From assembly GCF_010015445.1 (NCBI RefSeq), contig NC_053112.1:32885998-32949997 (forward strand): 64,000 bases of DNA, written 5' to 3'. Source of the stretch: Perca fluviatilis. Its lineage: Eukaryota; Chordata; Actinopteri; Perciformes; Percidae. This document shows positions 11,291 to 25,960 of the stretch, in pieces. Every line of letters starts with the position of its first letter. The stretch's first letter is position 1. The translations under genes and the position numbers were made by a program. The notes beneath the pieces are model-generated. The model was not told the origin of the DNA and did no database searches. It saw only the letters and a list, made by a program, of their open reading frames with translations.

Positions 11291-13549
11291 TCACTGTCAT
11301 GTTGGTGATGATAACTATAGAAGAAAGGAGGTTATTTTGTTACTGCAGGCTCAAGGTGGAGGTGATTTAAAATAATTGTATTCAGTACAGTCATGCATAC
11401 TTCTTACCCCCAACCTTCACCCGAGCGTGATGATAATACACTAATACCAATGATCTGACCCTGACACAAGACATAAAAAACCTGCATTAAATGATTTACA
11501 GGCCTCATCCTCACGCTGACTCTAAATCATGACACGTATCTTGCTACACTGTTGCTGCTATTGATAAGATTCTCCAGCACTGCAGCCTCTACCGGGTTTG
11601 ATTTTTTATTTTATTTTTTATTTTTGGGTATTTCTGATTTTGATTTCCACTGGTGGATTGTTTGCAGCCCAGTGTGCTGGGGTTTCTGTGTTATTGAGTT
11701 ATTATGTAGTACTGCTGCAGCAGGGAACGTCCCCAGGAGTACCACCATACTGCCAATTCAGACTGTATTGCCACCTTTTCTTTGCTATGTGTTTCTGAGA
11801 TGCAGTAGGCGACTAAAATATTGTATGAACATTGTACACAGACAAGACACTTTTGTTACCTAATAACAGGATTCACTTTGTTCAGTTTCTGGCTTCAGTT
11901 TCCAATTGATTTTTAAAAATATAAATTTTCAGTATTTTTTTTAAACTGATGAAAAAATCTTTTCCAGATTTATTGTTTGAAGACTACCGCAACTAATCAC
12001 ATTTGCAATGCTAGAACCAGAAGCTTTTATCATTTTTTTTTTTAGCTATTAACCCTATTTTCTAGCTTTTAATGATTATCAAAATTTACTTTCTGTCAAT
12101 CAATTAATTTATTGACTAACCATTTCACCTTTCCCCTCAATAAAGTATTACGTCACTCTATCTATAGGAGCTGCTGACTATGAATTCAATACCATATATT
12201 TCTAAGATCTTTTGAATAAGTTTTGAGCAAATCTACAATTGAGCTACTGTATATGTAAGAGATAGGAGAGGGATGGTCCAGGGACACAGTAGTTTCAGTC
12301 CAAATTCAATAAGGAACCATGAAAGAAATCAAAGAAGTAGCAAATTGATATTAAAGATAAAGAGAAACAAGGGAGAGAGCAGATTTGAAGTTAAGTCAGA
12401 CGCACTGGCACACAACGTAAGAAACCAAGAGGATGTGAGCGAGAGAGATAAAAAGGATGGAAGGAGTACGACTACAGTTTGTTCTCTCTGGCTGTCACAC
12501 ACAGCCTGGCAGTGTTGCTCGGTCACAGGCAGAGGCTGTGCACCCATAATTCAGTCTGATTTAGGGCTGCGATAGAGCGCTCAGGGATAATAAGCAGTGT
12601 AATTTGCAGAAAGGTGTGACCAGACTGGATAAGTAGGATACTAGTGTTTGCAGCACGACTTGTCCTCTCTTTCTCAATTCAAAGTCAGTTCGGCTGCATT
12701 CAACTCTGTCCAGTTCATTTCACTTTTTAAGTAATATCAGGTCAGTTGAGTTTAAATCGGTTAATTTTAGTTTTCAGTTCAACTAGGCTGCAATCATTAG
12801 CATGTCTGGCTAACCAGCTTACTACCTACACTTCTAATCAAGCTTTATTTTTAATGCAAAGGAACATATCATTAACAAACTACAATAGTTTGTGGGGTTA
12901 TCTCAAAGAAAGCCTTGTTCACGACTGGCACATCCAGTATAGTATTTCCCACTTGTGTGAAAGCTGGTTCTGGAGTGTAGGGTAAAGTTACCAGCTCTGT
13001 CCTGCTCTTTATTGGATTTTGGGGAAGTTTAAACTCAAACAACCCCAGCCGAACTTGTTACCCAAGATTCTCAACGTCTAAGCTTTTTCTCTTGTAATGT
13101 TAGAACAGGAAAATACGTACTTTTGCACATCTATTTCATTAGGAGAGGGAGAAGTAGGTCCGAAGTTGGAAACTCCTGCCCAGTGTCAAACTTGCAAAGA
13201 CTAACTAGCTCTCTATCCATGACTTCTACATGGATCATCAACTTGTGTGGATGCTGTTTGTTTTTTTACCTGCGACATGCAGCTTTAGCTACAGTTCTTT
13301 AGCACAATCTCATGTTTGTAGCTATCAAGTTCATGGTTAAGAGCCTATTTACAGGGTTCTTGTTTTAAAACATGTCCACGGAAGGCATTAAGTTACAGAG
13401 AAAACGTTTAAAATCTGCACTGTTCTCATTGCAAATGCATATCTGTTATCCTAGAACGGAAAGGCATAGCAACAGTCACTAATTGCTTAACCGGTAACTC
13501 AGACGATTTCCCAACCTGCTTGGTTAAATGTCAGTTTATAATTAAGGGA
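11291..13549. other. unassigned mostly unique sequence
   Basis: No genes or clear repeats. A short stretch near 12090-12125 (TCAATCAATTAATTTATTGA) may be a scrap of the AGGGCTGCAAC-type hAT repeat. Frames at 11552-11863 and 12273-12575 have no recognisable domain. Confidence 0.4.
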
Positions 13550-14860
13550 CACTGCGTGATTTCTGTATGTAAAGTTTTTCATATTTTCCACTCCAGCTGT
13601 AATGAAGTCAAAATCAAATGACTGATATTACATTTTCTCCATAGTCCTCCAGCTTTCTTCGGGCTGCTGTATTTACAGTGCAGATCTAATAGAATCCTCA
13701 GTGTACATTAACTGTTACATGACGTGTTCTGATACCAGCCCACTATATGCACTCATTTCATTATTTCGCTTTTCAGCAAAAGAAGAATCGCAAATGGTGC
13801 TGTGCTTCCTGAAACATATTTTTAAGTTTAAGTTTTCCCTCTAAATGTTGTACCTCCATTTGTACATGTTCTACCCTAGGAATCATTCACACATCTTCAA
13901 GTAATTCGTTGACTCATTTTTAAAATCTCCCCTCTCATGTGATAAACTTCCCTTGGCATGGCCCGACTGACTACCAGCACTTGGCACAGTAATTGCCACT
14001 CGTTCAAGGATGGGACACAGCAATGAACTTGTCAGCACATATTACAATGGCAGATGAGCAGGAAAGCGCATTCTGCCTTCCTGCCCTCTCATTTTAATGT
14101 TAGCCATCTCCTCCATGGCATGTCCCCACAACTCATTTCATCTCGCCATTAATTCTGAACCGGAAAGGGTGACATTGTGTCCATCATGGCAGCTTTATGT
14201 TAAACAGGATCCGTTGTGTCGTGCCTCATAATACAGACGTCTGTCCAGCTTGCCCCTGATAAAGTCATTTGGTGATCATCATTTGATGCAGCTGTCGTTG
14301 TTATAGGTGAGGCTAAGGTATGCAATATTTGTTGGGTCATTTCCACAATATGGTAAATGATAAACACCAGTGAAAGTGGTGACAGTGTGTCACATAAAAA
14401 CAGCTGGTGGATATTTACCTCTGTATTTCATCTAGCCCTGTCTCCTCAGGAGCACTGCTTGACTGTCCAATGATGCCCCATGCCCTCCTGTTTCATAGAT
14501 GGCTCTCTCTGTGTTCACTTACCACAGTATCAGCACCTGGCCTCTGAGAATTCATTAGGGAGCATCTCAATCATACAGCCAAGCTGTACCAAAGGGACAG
14601 GCAGAGAGGGACGAATCAATTTGGAGGCATGAAGGCGCAGGTGGAATGATCAGCCTGTGTTAGCGGAAGGCTGGCCGGCTATCAGTATATTCTGTCACAG
14701 GCTGAACAAGGTGGTGGGGAACAACTGCACATCGACATTGGGCGACGCAGACACATATCTCTGTCCTGCAATAAAAAGCTGAAATTGAGCCCACGATGTG
14801 CGAGGTGTTGGGTGATGGTGCAGCACACATGCACAACACTTTAGCTGTTAGACAGAGTTC
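13550..14860. other. unique-looking sequence, possible conserved non-coding DNA
   Basis: This block lacks terminal repeats, microsatellites and transposon motifs, and has even base composition with homeodomain- and bHLH-like words (TAATT, CAGCTG). That texture is what vertebrate conserved non-coding elements often look like, but only alignment to other fish could show conservation. Confidence 0.2.
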
Positions 14861-17108
14861 TGTTCATAATTTACATTTTATTGAGCATACATAGGTCTAA
14901 AGAGGGATTCTTGGGAAGTGGAGAAAAAAAAAAAAAGACAAAGCAAAGAAACAAAAAAGAATAAACTGCTACACATATTTTGCATTACGAAAGAAATGAT
15001 CATGGAATTATTAGGCTGACAAAGAGTTTTCAAAAGAAATCAGAGTTTAGTGTTATTGACCGCTTTATCAGCCCTCGTTTACTACAGACTCCCCAGAGAA
15101 ATGTATTTTCTGTATACATGTACACTGTATAAATGTATCGTAGTGTGGCTCTAAGAATAGCACTCTCTGTTGGTCACTTGGTTGTTCCACGACTTTAGTC
15201 CAGAGTGAAATACATTGACTACTGCCATGAAACGTGGTACAGATATTCAAGGTTCTGACTTTGTGGACTCCCTGACTTTTCATCTGCACCATCAGCAGTT
15301 TCAAGTTTTTATTTATTCAGTGAAATCTCCACATTGATGTCGAGCTATTTTTGTCCCATCACATTCTTTTCCACATGACATGGTTCACACACAAATATGT
15401 TCCCCTCAGGATGAATTGTAATAACTTAAGTGATCGCTTAACTTTTAATCAAGCATTCTCATTAGGTCACACTTTTAATTTGTTTAGTTCTTTGGTTTAT
15501 GACCAAATACCTAAATATTAACCTACTAAATGCTAAACTAAGATGGTGAACATGGTAAACATTACACCTGCCAAAGATCCGTACGATAGCATTGTCTGAG
15601 CAATTTATAAATAATTTATAAATAAGACAGCCACACTAGTAGGAGTGGCTGTCTTATTTATAAATGATTTACAACATCAACAAAATGCATACATGTTGGT
15701 ATAGCCCAGGACGTATCTTTAGTAACATTTTCATTCCACTAAATACCAAAACAGAGCTTTATAGCAGAGTTCTCTCCTTGGCATCAAGCTGCTCTAAGCT
15801 GCCTCGAACAAACTGTGGAACCCTGCTAAATCACAGCCTATGTGTTGTCAAACATTTCACAACCGGTCGAGCTAAGTTGCCGAAGTGTGATTCATTGTTT
15901 TTTTGTGCAACAAAGCAAAACTTTCCAGCTTATCTCTCTTGCTGTCATTCAGCTTTATCGGCAAGGTAATCTGCTTCTGTACTGAACATCAGCACCTGTT
16001 TGTTGCCCCCAACTCTTTTTGTAGATGTTTTTATTTTCTGAAACTGTCTAGCTCAAAGAGTACCATAGTTGAAGAATTACCCAGCTGTTATGAATTATGT
16101 AAAATTCAAAAAAGCTTGTATTAGCTCTTTGCTGTTTGACTGATAAATTAGTGAGTTTGTAATTTTGACCAAAAAGGTAAGAAATCTTAATTAACTACAA
16201 ATCAGCACTGGACTGCGAAGTACTGTAGATAGTACTGCTCATATACAGTTTATATGTTTTTTTTTTTTACAATTACATGGAGATTCAACCAGGTGTAATG
16301 AGATAATACAACACCTCTGGTCAACAGTTGGTCTGTCATTGTTTGCTTTTCATGTCAGCTGAGTGTTTGTAGCTGCATGGCACCATGGAGCTCACAATGT
16401 AGCATTGACAGATTTGTGTTGCAAGAACAATCCTGTCTTTTCCATCAGTGGAAAAATTGATCTTAGGATCCATCATTTTTTGCTTCTTTGCATCAGGTAA
16501 CATTTAAAATGTATCCTCCACGGTAAGAACAGACATTTGACATAATGACCAATAACTATTAGGTAATTTATAAATAATGCAAAACCTATTGCTGTGCACT
16601 GAGACAAAAACCTTTTTACATGCGTGCACTTGCACACATGTAAATCCAAACCCTTGGTCCTGATCTGGTGCTTGATATTGAAATATATGACTCCACATAT
16701 TCTGTATATGCATGGATTCATATATTACGGCTGCACCAAGACCTTCATCTCCTCAGTGTCATCTCTCATTACTCTCAGCCTCTTCAGCCGAGTCGAGATG
16801 GTGGTGTTGACTTTCCCGTCCTGCAAGCCCTTCCGCAGAGGGAGCGGGCATGGAAATGTCACTCCCAACGAGATCTTAATTAACACTCTCAATCATAATA
16901 AGCTTGCAGGCAGCCAACACATAGATCAATGAAGAACCATTTTACTATTCAAATGAAGCACATACTAAGTCATTTAAAAGGTATCTTGTCATTTAAATGA
17001 TATGCCAGGTCTTGCTACAACAATCTGTAGAGAGAAACCACAGGGCAGTTTAAAAGTATCCCTTTGCATATTTCTTCACACCTACTGTATCTCCTCGTAC
17101 TATCTCAT
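14861..17108. other. unassigned sequence with one strong hairpin
   Basis: AT-rich sequence without recognised genes. The one structural feature is the hairpin at 15614-15665, listed separately. Confidence 0.4.
15614..15665. repeat. perfect 21-bp hairpin
   Basis: ATTTATAAATAAGACAGCC(AC) at 15614-15634 is exactly reverse-complementary to 15645-15665, leaving a 10-nt loop (ACTAGTAGGA, plus strand 15635-15644). The left arm is preceded by a partial direct repeat of ATTTATAAATA. It could be a tiny MITE, a pre-miRNA-like hairpin or a replication-slippage product. No TSD was identified. Confidence 0.85.
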
Positions 17109-17112
17109 TTAA

Positions 17113-17648
17113 AGGTCCAGTGTGTAACGTGTTTAGTTGTTCATTATCAAAATCTGTGTTGCCCGTTCACAAACTTGTCCTTTTTCATGAATATTTACCA
17201 CCACCATCAATTCCAAGTATTCCTTTTGGCTTGAAATTTTACATTTGCATTTGCATTAACTGGGGTAGACGCTCCATATTCATGCGCCATCTTGAAATAC
17301 GTTAGCCGGTAAGGGAGATACTCCGCCTTTCACGTTTCCGCTGTCCCATGATAAACTCGCAGGTGCTGCTAATGCTGCTAATAGGTATCGTAGCTTCCCG
17401 GCCCCGGCAAGTTTGAAGAAGGAAACCTGGAGGACCACACGTATTCAAAATCCAAATTTCAGGAACAGGAGTCTTCTTCTTCGCCCAGAAAAAGAAAAAG
17501 GATATTGAAAAGAGCAAGCGATCGGCCTTTTGAAGCGTGAAGGCTACCGTAGCTGTAATACGTACTTTGAACTGCGTGGTGCGAGAGAGTTGATTGCGAT
17601 ATATGATCTCGACGCTAGATGGGAGAAATTCCTACACATTGGACCTTT
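17113..17648. mobile_element. TTAA-flanked MITE (Kolobok-type)
   Basis: The left end reads AGGTCCAGTGTGTAAC after TTAA at 17109-17112. The right end, reverse complemented, reads AGGTCCAATGTGTAGG and is followed by TTTTAA at 17647-17652, so 14 of 16 terminal bases match. The right junction has two extra T residues. The internal sequence is not coding. Confidence 0.65.
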
Positions 17649-19838
17649 TTAAAAACTAAAATTTGGTTTACCTCTGAGTTTGAAGGCAGGAAAGATGCAT
17701 CATTTGAAGGCCATTGGGTCTCATTTACTTCCCACTTAACCAAGCAAAAGTCATGGGCTGACCGTGGTTGTATCTGCACTATAAAAAATGTTCTCCCATT
17801 CAACAATCTCTGCTGCCTCTTTTTATTTATTTATTTATTTTTTTTAATCCTGCCTCTTAGGAATTCAACAAGGCAGGGAAGACTGATGTTCAAGATGGTT
17901 GCAGGGATGATTCGTATCCCCTTATGTAACGAATGGATGGATTTAGTTTTGCCCATGGTCATTTGGCATCAGGCAGCCTATTTATTGCATGTAATCAATC
18001 ACACGCACAGTATGTATTCTGAATTATAATGTAAATCAATTCTAATCAAGCATTTACCATTAGTTGTAAAAACAGCCTCAGAAAATCTATTTATTTTGCT
18101 GGTTATCAATTGTAGTGACAATGTGAGATACAATCAAAACCACTGCCTATAAATGTATTTGTCACTTCTGTTCTGCAGGACACTCATTAAATGTTTTATT
18201 CAGCCACGCCAATTAGGGCCGACAACCCAGTTAAGGGACCTACTGCAAATGAAGCTTGATGAGTCTTAATCTACACTCTCTGCATCAGATATCAGAAAAG
18301 TTTTCATTCCCCCTCTGCTTGTTTTTTTTTTTTGCTTGAGTTTCCTGGTTTAATGATGTGATGTTTTCAATTTGTGAAAAAAAGAAAACTGCTCTCGTGG
18401 TTTCTTTTGTGATGCATTAAAGACGCGGACAAAATGACAACAAGGCTCCTACAGTGTTATTTATAATAGAGGTACAGTAGAAAGGAAGCGTAGTTATTGT
18501 TTATGATTTGATTTTCAATAATTCCAAGGTGCAGCGTATTCCGTGGCCTATGGCTTTAGAGCACACTTCACAGTCTGAGAGAAAAACTAATAATGGCTAG
18601 CTTTATGTCCTGTGAAATTAAATTCAACATACTGTATGGACACACATTTATTTGTCCATTTGTTTCGCAGCCTTCCTCCCTATCACGCCTCCAGAACTAC
18701 ACATACATCACAATGCACCTTTTAGATTTCTTTATCTGCTGTGCATATTTTATTTTATGATATATTCAGTGGCGTGAGAAACTGAGAAACCGAGAGCAGT
18801 TAATGTTATGGTCTGGTAATAGTTTGTTGATTTATGGGTGCACAACAGGCCCTTGTTGAGGCGCCGGGGATAGATATTTGTTGTGCCCCTGCTGTTGTGA
18901 AAGTCATCGTTAGCTATGGAAGAAAGTAATCAGATGGCCGTCTCTGCAGTCTAACAAACTGCCCCCAGCAGCTCTCTTTATCCTTTTCTCTCTCTGCTTC
19001 TCAACTAGTGTTTGGCCTGTGTCTGCAGGATGAGCTGCTGAGTCTGGTTCTGATCTTTCCACATCTCTCCCTCACTCTAGATCACAAGCTTTTCTGAGCT
19101 CTAACAGGACAACCTCTATAGTGCATTGATAAACTCATTGGCAACCTGTTTCTCTTGTGCTTGCTATGTTAAGTATTTACCTATCACATCTTCATTCTGG
19201 GGTTTTCCTGGTTCAGAATGGGCCTTTGGGGCGGAATACGCATGGCAGTAAGCGTGATCAGTCGGCGTACAGTAAAGGCAATGAGTCTGTGTTACCTTAT
19301 TTACTCCTTTATTTGGATCCCCATTAGTCTTTCTGACAATTTGATAAACAAATGCATAGTATGCTTGAGTAAATAAACCCCAATTAACAAAACTGGTTTA
19401 AAAAATAATATTAATATTTAAATAAATCACCGGGAGAGTCTGACTCTGGAGATAAAACTGAGCTCTCCTATTCAAATTTATGTTCTGCTTGTTCAATGTT
19501 TGTTTGGTAAATTGCTCTTAAACACATTTAGAAAGGATTTGAATTGCTTTTTTTTTTTTTTTATTCTCAATTTTTGTTATTTTGGTGCTGGGGATTTTCC
19601 TTTGGGGCTGGATAAAACCTCTTTGGGGGGGGGGCGTCAAAAATTCCTCCATGCAGGAAAAACCCTGTTCATTGTAGAGGTCTTCATTGGCCCACTTGGT
19701 TGCTAGTAACACTCAGGATAGGTCCAAATTACACATTGAGTTTGGGTAAGTTTTCCACAGGCCCAGGTTAATCACTGTGTATAACTCTACCAATACTGGA
19801 TTCAGCGGTCCAATTGTTGGAGTTAAACAAGTAAGTAA
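17649..19838. other. unassigned sequence, no gene seen
   Basis: Includes a (TTTA)n/T-rich run at 17819-17845, a T16 run at 19549-19562 and a G9 run at 19625-19633. No coding motif or terminal repeat was recognised. Confidence 0.4.
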
Positions 19839-22724
<2,886 letters not shown>

Positions 22725-23235
22725 CTGAAACGATCTGTGTAGAGATGAAATTGATCGATTAATTAATCAGTTAAATGACAGAAAATTGAAGGTGCCATGT
22801 GGAATTTTCTCGAAGATTCTGTTTACATACACTATTTCTCAGCTACACATTGTGTTTATCCTTAAGGTCTGTGTTTTTTGGTCTATGCCAACTCCTGGAG
22901 GAAACATCTGGCTGTTTAGCTGCTGAACTCTTCACCATGTTCACCAGCTAGACTCTAAATGTGTCGACTGTCCTTTTCGACAAAGGCAAAAACCACCTCA
23001 AGCAAGGGTAAAAAGAATGTTGCGCAATTGAGGAAGTTTTATCAAATTTGCCATTTCCATCCAGCTTTTCTAATGCGCTACTTTTAAAATGTGCGAAATA
23101 CAGCTATTGTCACATTGTTTTCGCATTGCCATTCGACAATACATTGTAGCCACTGTCTTCTGTCAACTATTTGACTAATCAAGAAAATAATCAGCAGCTC
23201 AATCAATAACAAAATTATTTGTTAGTTGTTACCTG
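22725..23235. mobile_element. hAT-like repeat fragment interrupted by other repeat DNA
   Basis: The left part (22725-22790, with ATTGATCGATTAATTAATCAG) and the right part (23157-23222, with TTTGACTAATCAAGAAAATAATCAGC) resemble two ends of the AGGGCTGCAAC-type hAT repeat. Other sequence lies between. Within it, 23026-23104 on the minus strand closely matches the end of the Harbinger-like element at 38686 (shared CGCACATTTT...GCATTAGAAAA...GATGG pattern), so a second insertion is likely. Boundaries are uncertain. Confidence 0.4.
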
Positions 23236-24469
23236 ATTCTTCTTAAAAGGTTGTCATTTGCCATGCCTTTTTTGTTCACTTATCTTTCATCCAAAATCAA
23301 CAATTGCTGCAGATGAATGGATTAAAAAGTATAAATAAACTTTTTTCATCCAGCCAACATTGATGTTGTCTGTTTAGAGCCCCTTTCTGACTCTGACATT
23401 TCCAGTGCTGTCTTTTAATAAGCTCTGCATCTTTGTGAGAGCACAAAGCTCAGTAGATATATTGACTTTAATGCAATGTGTGGAAGTCAGTACACCTATA
23501 CTGCAGTTTCCTGGCAGTAGTGTCTGCTGAACCGAGCATCGTCTAATACACCCATTAGAAAAAGATGTTACCTACATAAAGACAAGCGTACAGATTTACA
23601 ACAGTTTAGATGAACTGTTGGTTTTCCCCCACAATCTAAAATGCCGACTTGAAGGATTCTTGCTATTTCCTTTATGGCGTGACAATATAACACAGGCTCT
23701 TAAAAGCAGAGGGAGCATTTAAAATGACAGTGATTGCCTGCGAGGTCATCTGTTTTTTGTTTTTTTTCTGGTGTTACCGGTGGCTACCCTGCTCTCAAGC
23801 TCTGTCCTGAACAATTTGTTGGCTTCCATATCACAATTATACAGTCTTATCAGCAAAGTGCAGCAGCTCTGATGAAACAGTCTCAGTTTCAATTTGTGTT
23901 TTCATACAAACCTATAGTCCTCTCTCACAGAGACGCATGTGTGTGACAGAGAAACAATTTATCCACCTCCAGGTGTAATTTCCGCAGAGTTGTGATGTAT
24001 CACCAGTCAGAACTCCTTAATTACTCCTCTGTTACAGTAATGATGATACTGTGATCCTGATGTATTCAGGTAATGGTGAGTTTTCACTTTACTCGTCTTT
24101 GTTTGACAGATATGTTAGATATTGGATGAGACAGCAGCAAACGCACACAATTGTGTGTACACAGTTAATAAAAGACCCATACAGCTATTCATATGCACAC
24201 ATAACATCTGTCTACCACAATGTACCACTCTGTTCCCTGCAACAGCAGATGTACCATACAGTTAAGGGCATTGCTGCCAAAATCTCCAGCAATGCTTTGG
24301 TAATCAGTTGTTTCAGTAAGTTTTCACGCAGAAATTCAAAACCCTGCTACTTCCAGCTTTTTACCAATATGAGAATTTGCTGCTTTCTTTGTCATATATC
24401 ATGAACTGAATGTATTTTAGGTTGTGGACTGTTGGTTGGACATTTTGAAGACATCAGTTTGAGTTCTGA
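23236..24469. other. unassigned sequence, no gene seen
   Basis: Ordinary AT-rich sequence. The 117-codon frame at 24051-24404 has no recognised domain. Confidence 0.4.
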
Positions 24470-24477
24470 GTAGGGGT

Positions 24478-24859
24478 TAGACGATGGATACCCGACCCGA
24501 GCCCGACGGGACCCGAAGGGCTGGGCCGAGTTCGGACAGATATTTAGAAATCCTGTTCGGTTCGGGTCGGGCTCGGTCACATCAGCGCGATATGATTGGG
24601 CCTCTTGTCCGCACCTGTGTCAACGTGCGCTTGTTGCCCCGTGTGTGCTGATGCGCTCATCTGTTGACATTTCCGAATGCCTTCCTCCAGTTGCTTAATA
24701 AAAGCAAGCTTTCCACACAAACTGTACTGTACTGTACATGTGTTATTAGTATGAGGAAAAAATAAAATTTTAACTGTTTGGCTCGGGTTGGGTTCGGTTA
24801 CTGCTCTGTCGGACGCGGGCCGGGCTCGGACAGAAAAATGCGGCCCGATCCGCACTCTA
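24478..24859. mobile_element. 382-bp hAT MITE with perfect 8-bp TSD
   Basis: The element begins TAGACGATGGATACCCGACC and ends CGATCCGCACTCTA. The perfect direct repeat GTAGGGGT flanks it at 24470-24477 and 24860-24867. Both subterminal regions are rich in CGGGC/GACCCGA words arranged in opposite orientation. It appears inserted into the TAGGGGTGTCAC terminus of an older hAT repeat, whose interrupted start is 24471-24477 and which resumes at 24868. Confidence 0.9.
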
Positions 24860-24867
24860 GTAGGGGT

Positions 24868-25020
24868 GTCACAATTCTCCAAATCCACAATTCCCTATAT
24901 CTATCTATCCATCCATCCATCCATCCATCCATCCATCCATCATGTGAGGAAAATTTGCAATACGCGATAACGTTGAATATCGTGATAATGATGCATTGCG
25001 ATAAATAAACAGATATTAAA
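24868..25020. mobile_element. older hAT repeat fragment with (ATCC)n array
   Basis: With the younger MITE removed, the sequence reads TAGGGGT joined to GTCACAATTCTCC, the usual start of a fish hAT MITE. An (ATCC)n array occupies 24906-24941. Words such as GAATATCGTGATAATGATGC follow, and no clear 3' end was found. Confidence 0.5.
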
Positions 25021-25722
25021 GTGTACTCAGTTTCTGCTGCTTTCAGTGTTCTGCTAAAATATAACAAATGTGCGTGTTGAATTTAAAGCAAATGAAAGGA
25101 AATCATTTCCAACATTCATTTATGGAACAAATTGAACATTGAATTAAATATAAAAGGCACCACTAAAAAGAATGACAGTGACATTGTAAAGTACATTTTT
25201 CTACTGATATTTTCTTTCAAATAATACAAAAAATCTATAACTATGGGTAGCCAACAGACATGCTGTGAAACAAAGAGTTCATTTAGCTGTAGATAATGTA
25301 ATCAGGCAGATGCTTCATGTGCTATCAACTCGCGTAGTCTTTCAGTAATGCACAAGACAAATCCACAAGAATCACACGCTTCAAAGCCTTTTATTCACAG
25401 TGAATGAACACCTGAACTAATGTCATCTTTTGTTTGACTGCCATCAACATGTTTCTCAGAGATGATCTTAAGGTCCATTAACAGCTCATGGAGCACACAA
25501 CTAGGCCTAGATGTCTAGGTCTGAATCGTATATAACTGTGGGCTGATTGGAAGCTGTGATTGAAAATAGCCCCTTACAGCAGAGACAGGGTGAAAATTGC
25601 AATCCCCATGTATGCAGCCTACACATTTATATCAATCAAGAAGCACAGCTGCACTCACAATTGAGATATACACATCCATTTTGCACAATCACCACCCACC
25701 GTAGGTAATTGTCTTCCTCTGA
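25021..25722. other. unassigned sequence, no gene seen
   Basis: AT-rich, without recognised motif. Confidence 0.4.
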
Positions 25723-25737
25723 AATGTACAGTAGGGG

Positions 25738-25944
25738 TGGGGGGGTGGGGGGTGGGTAGCTCACCTTGTTGAGTGTGTGTGCCCATATATAGATGTGTAC
25801 TCCTCGACACAGCCGCCGCGGGTTCGACTCCGACCTGCAGCCCTTTGCTGCGTGTCGTCCCCCCCCCCCCTCTCTCCCCCTTCATGTCTTCAGCTGTCCT
25901 ATATAAATAAAGGCCTAAAATGGCCAAAAATAAAAAAAAGAGAG
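25738..25944 (+). mobile_element. tRNA-derived SINE with target-site duplication
   Basis: The 5' half resembles a tRNA: an A-box-like GTAGCTCACCTTGTTGAG near 25756-25773 and a B-box GGTTCGACTCC at 25821-25831, the internal RNA polymerase III promoter. The body continues through a C10 run and ends in AAAGGCCTAAAATGGCC plus an A-rich tail. A duplication of AATGTACAGTAGGGG (25723-25737) recurs as AATGTACAGTAAGGGG at 25945-25960, marking target-primed insertion. It carries no protein and depends on a partner LINE. The opposite-strand frame over it is spurious. Confidence 0.85.
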
Positions 25945-25960
25945 AATGTACAGTAAGGGG

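Noticed and set aside
12273..12575. 100-codon plus-strand frame with basic composition
   Set aside because: No domain, no splice context, overlaps another frame on the opposite strand; probably chance.
25738..25831. functional tRNA gene
   Set aside because: The tRNA-like part is degenerate, followed by a SINE body and A-rich tail, and is flanked by a TSD, so it is a retroposon.
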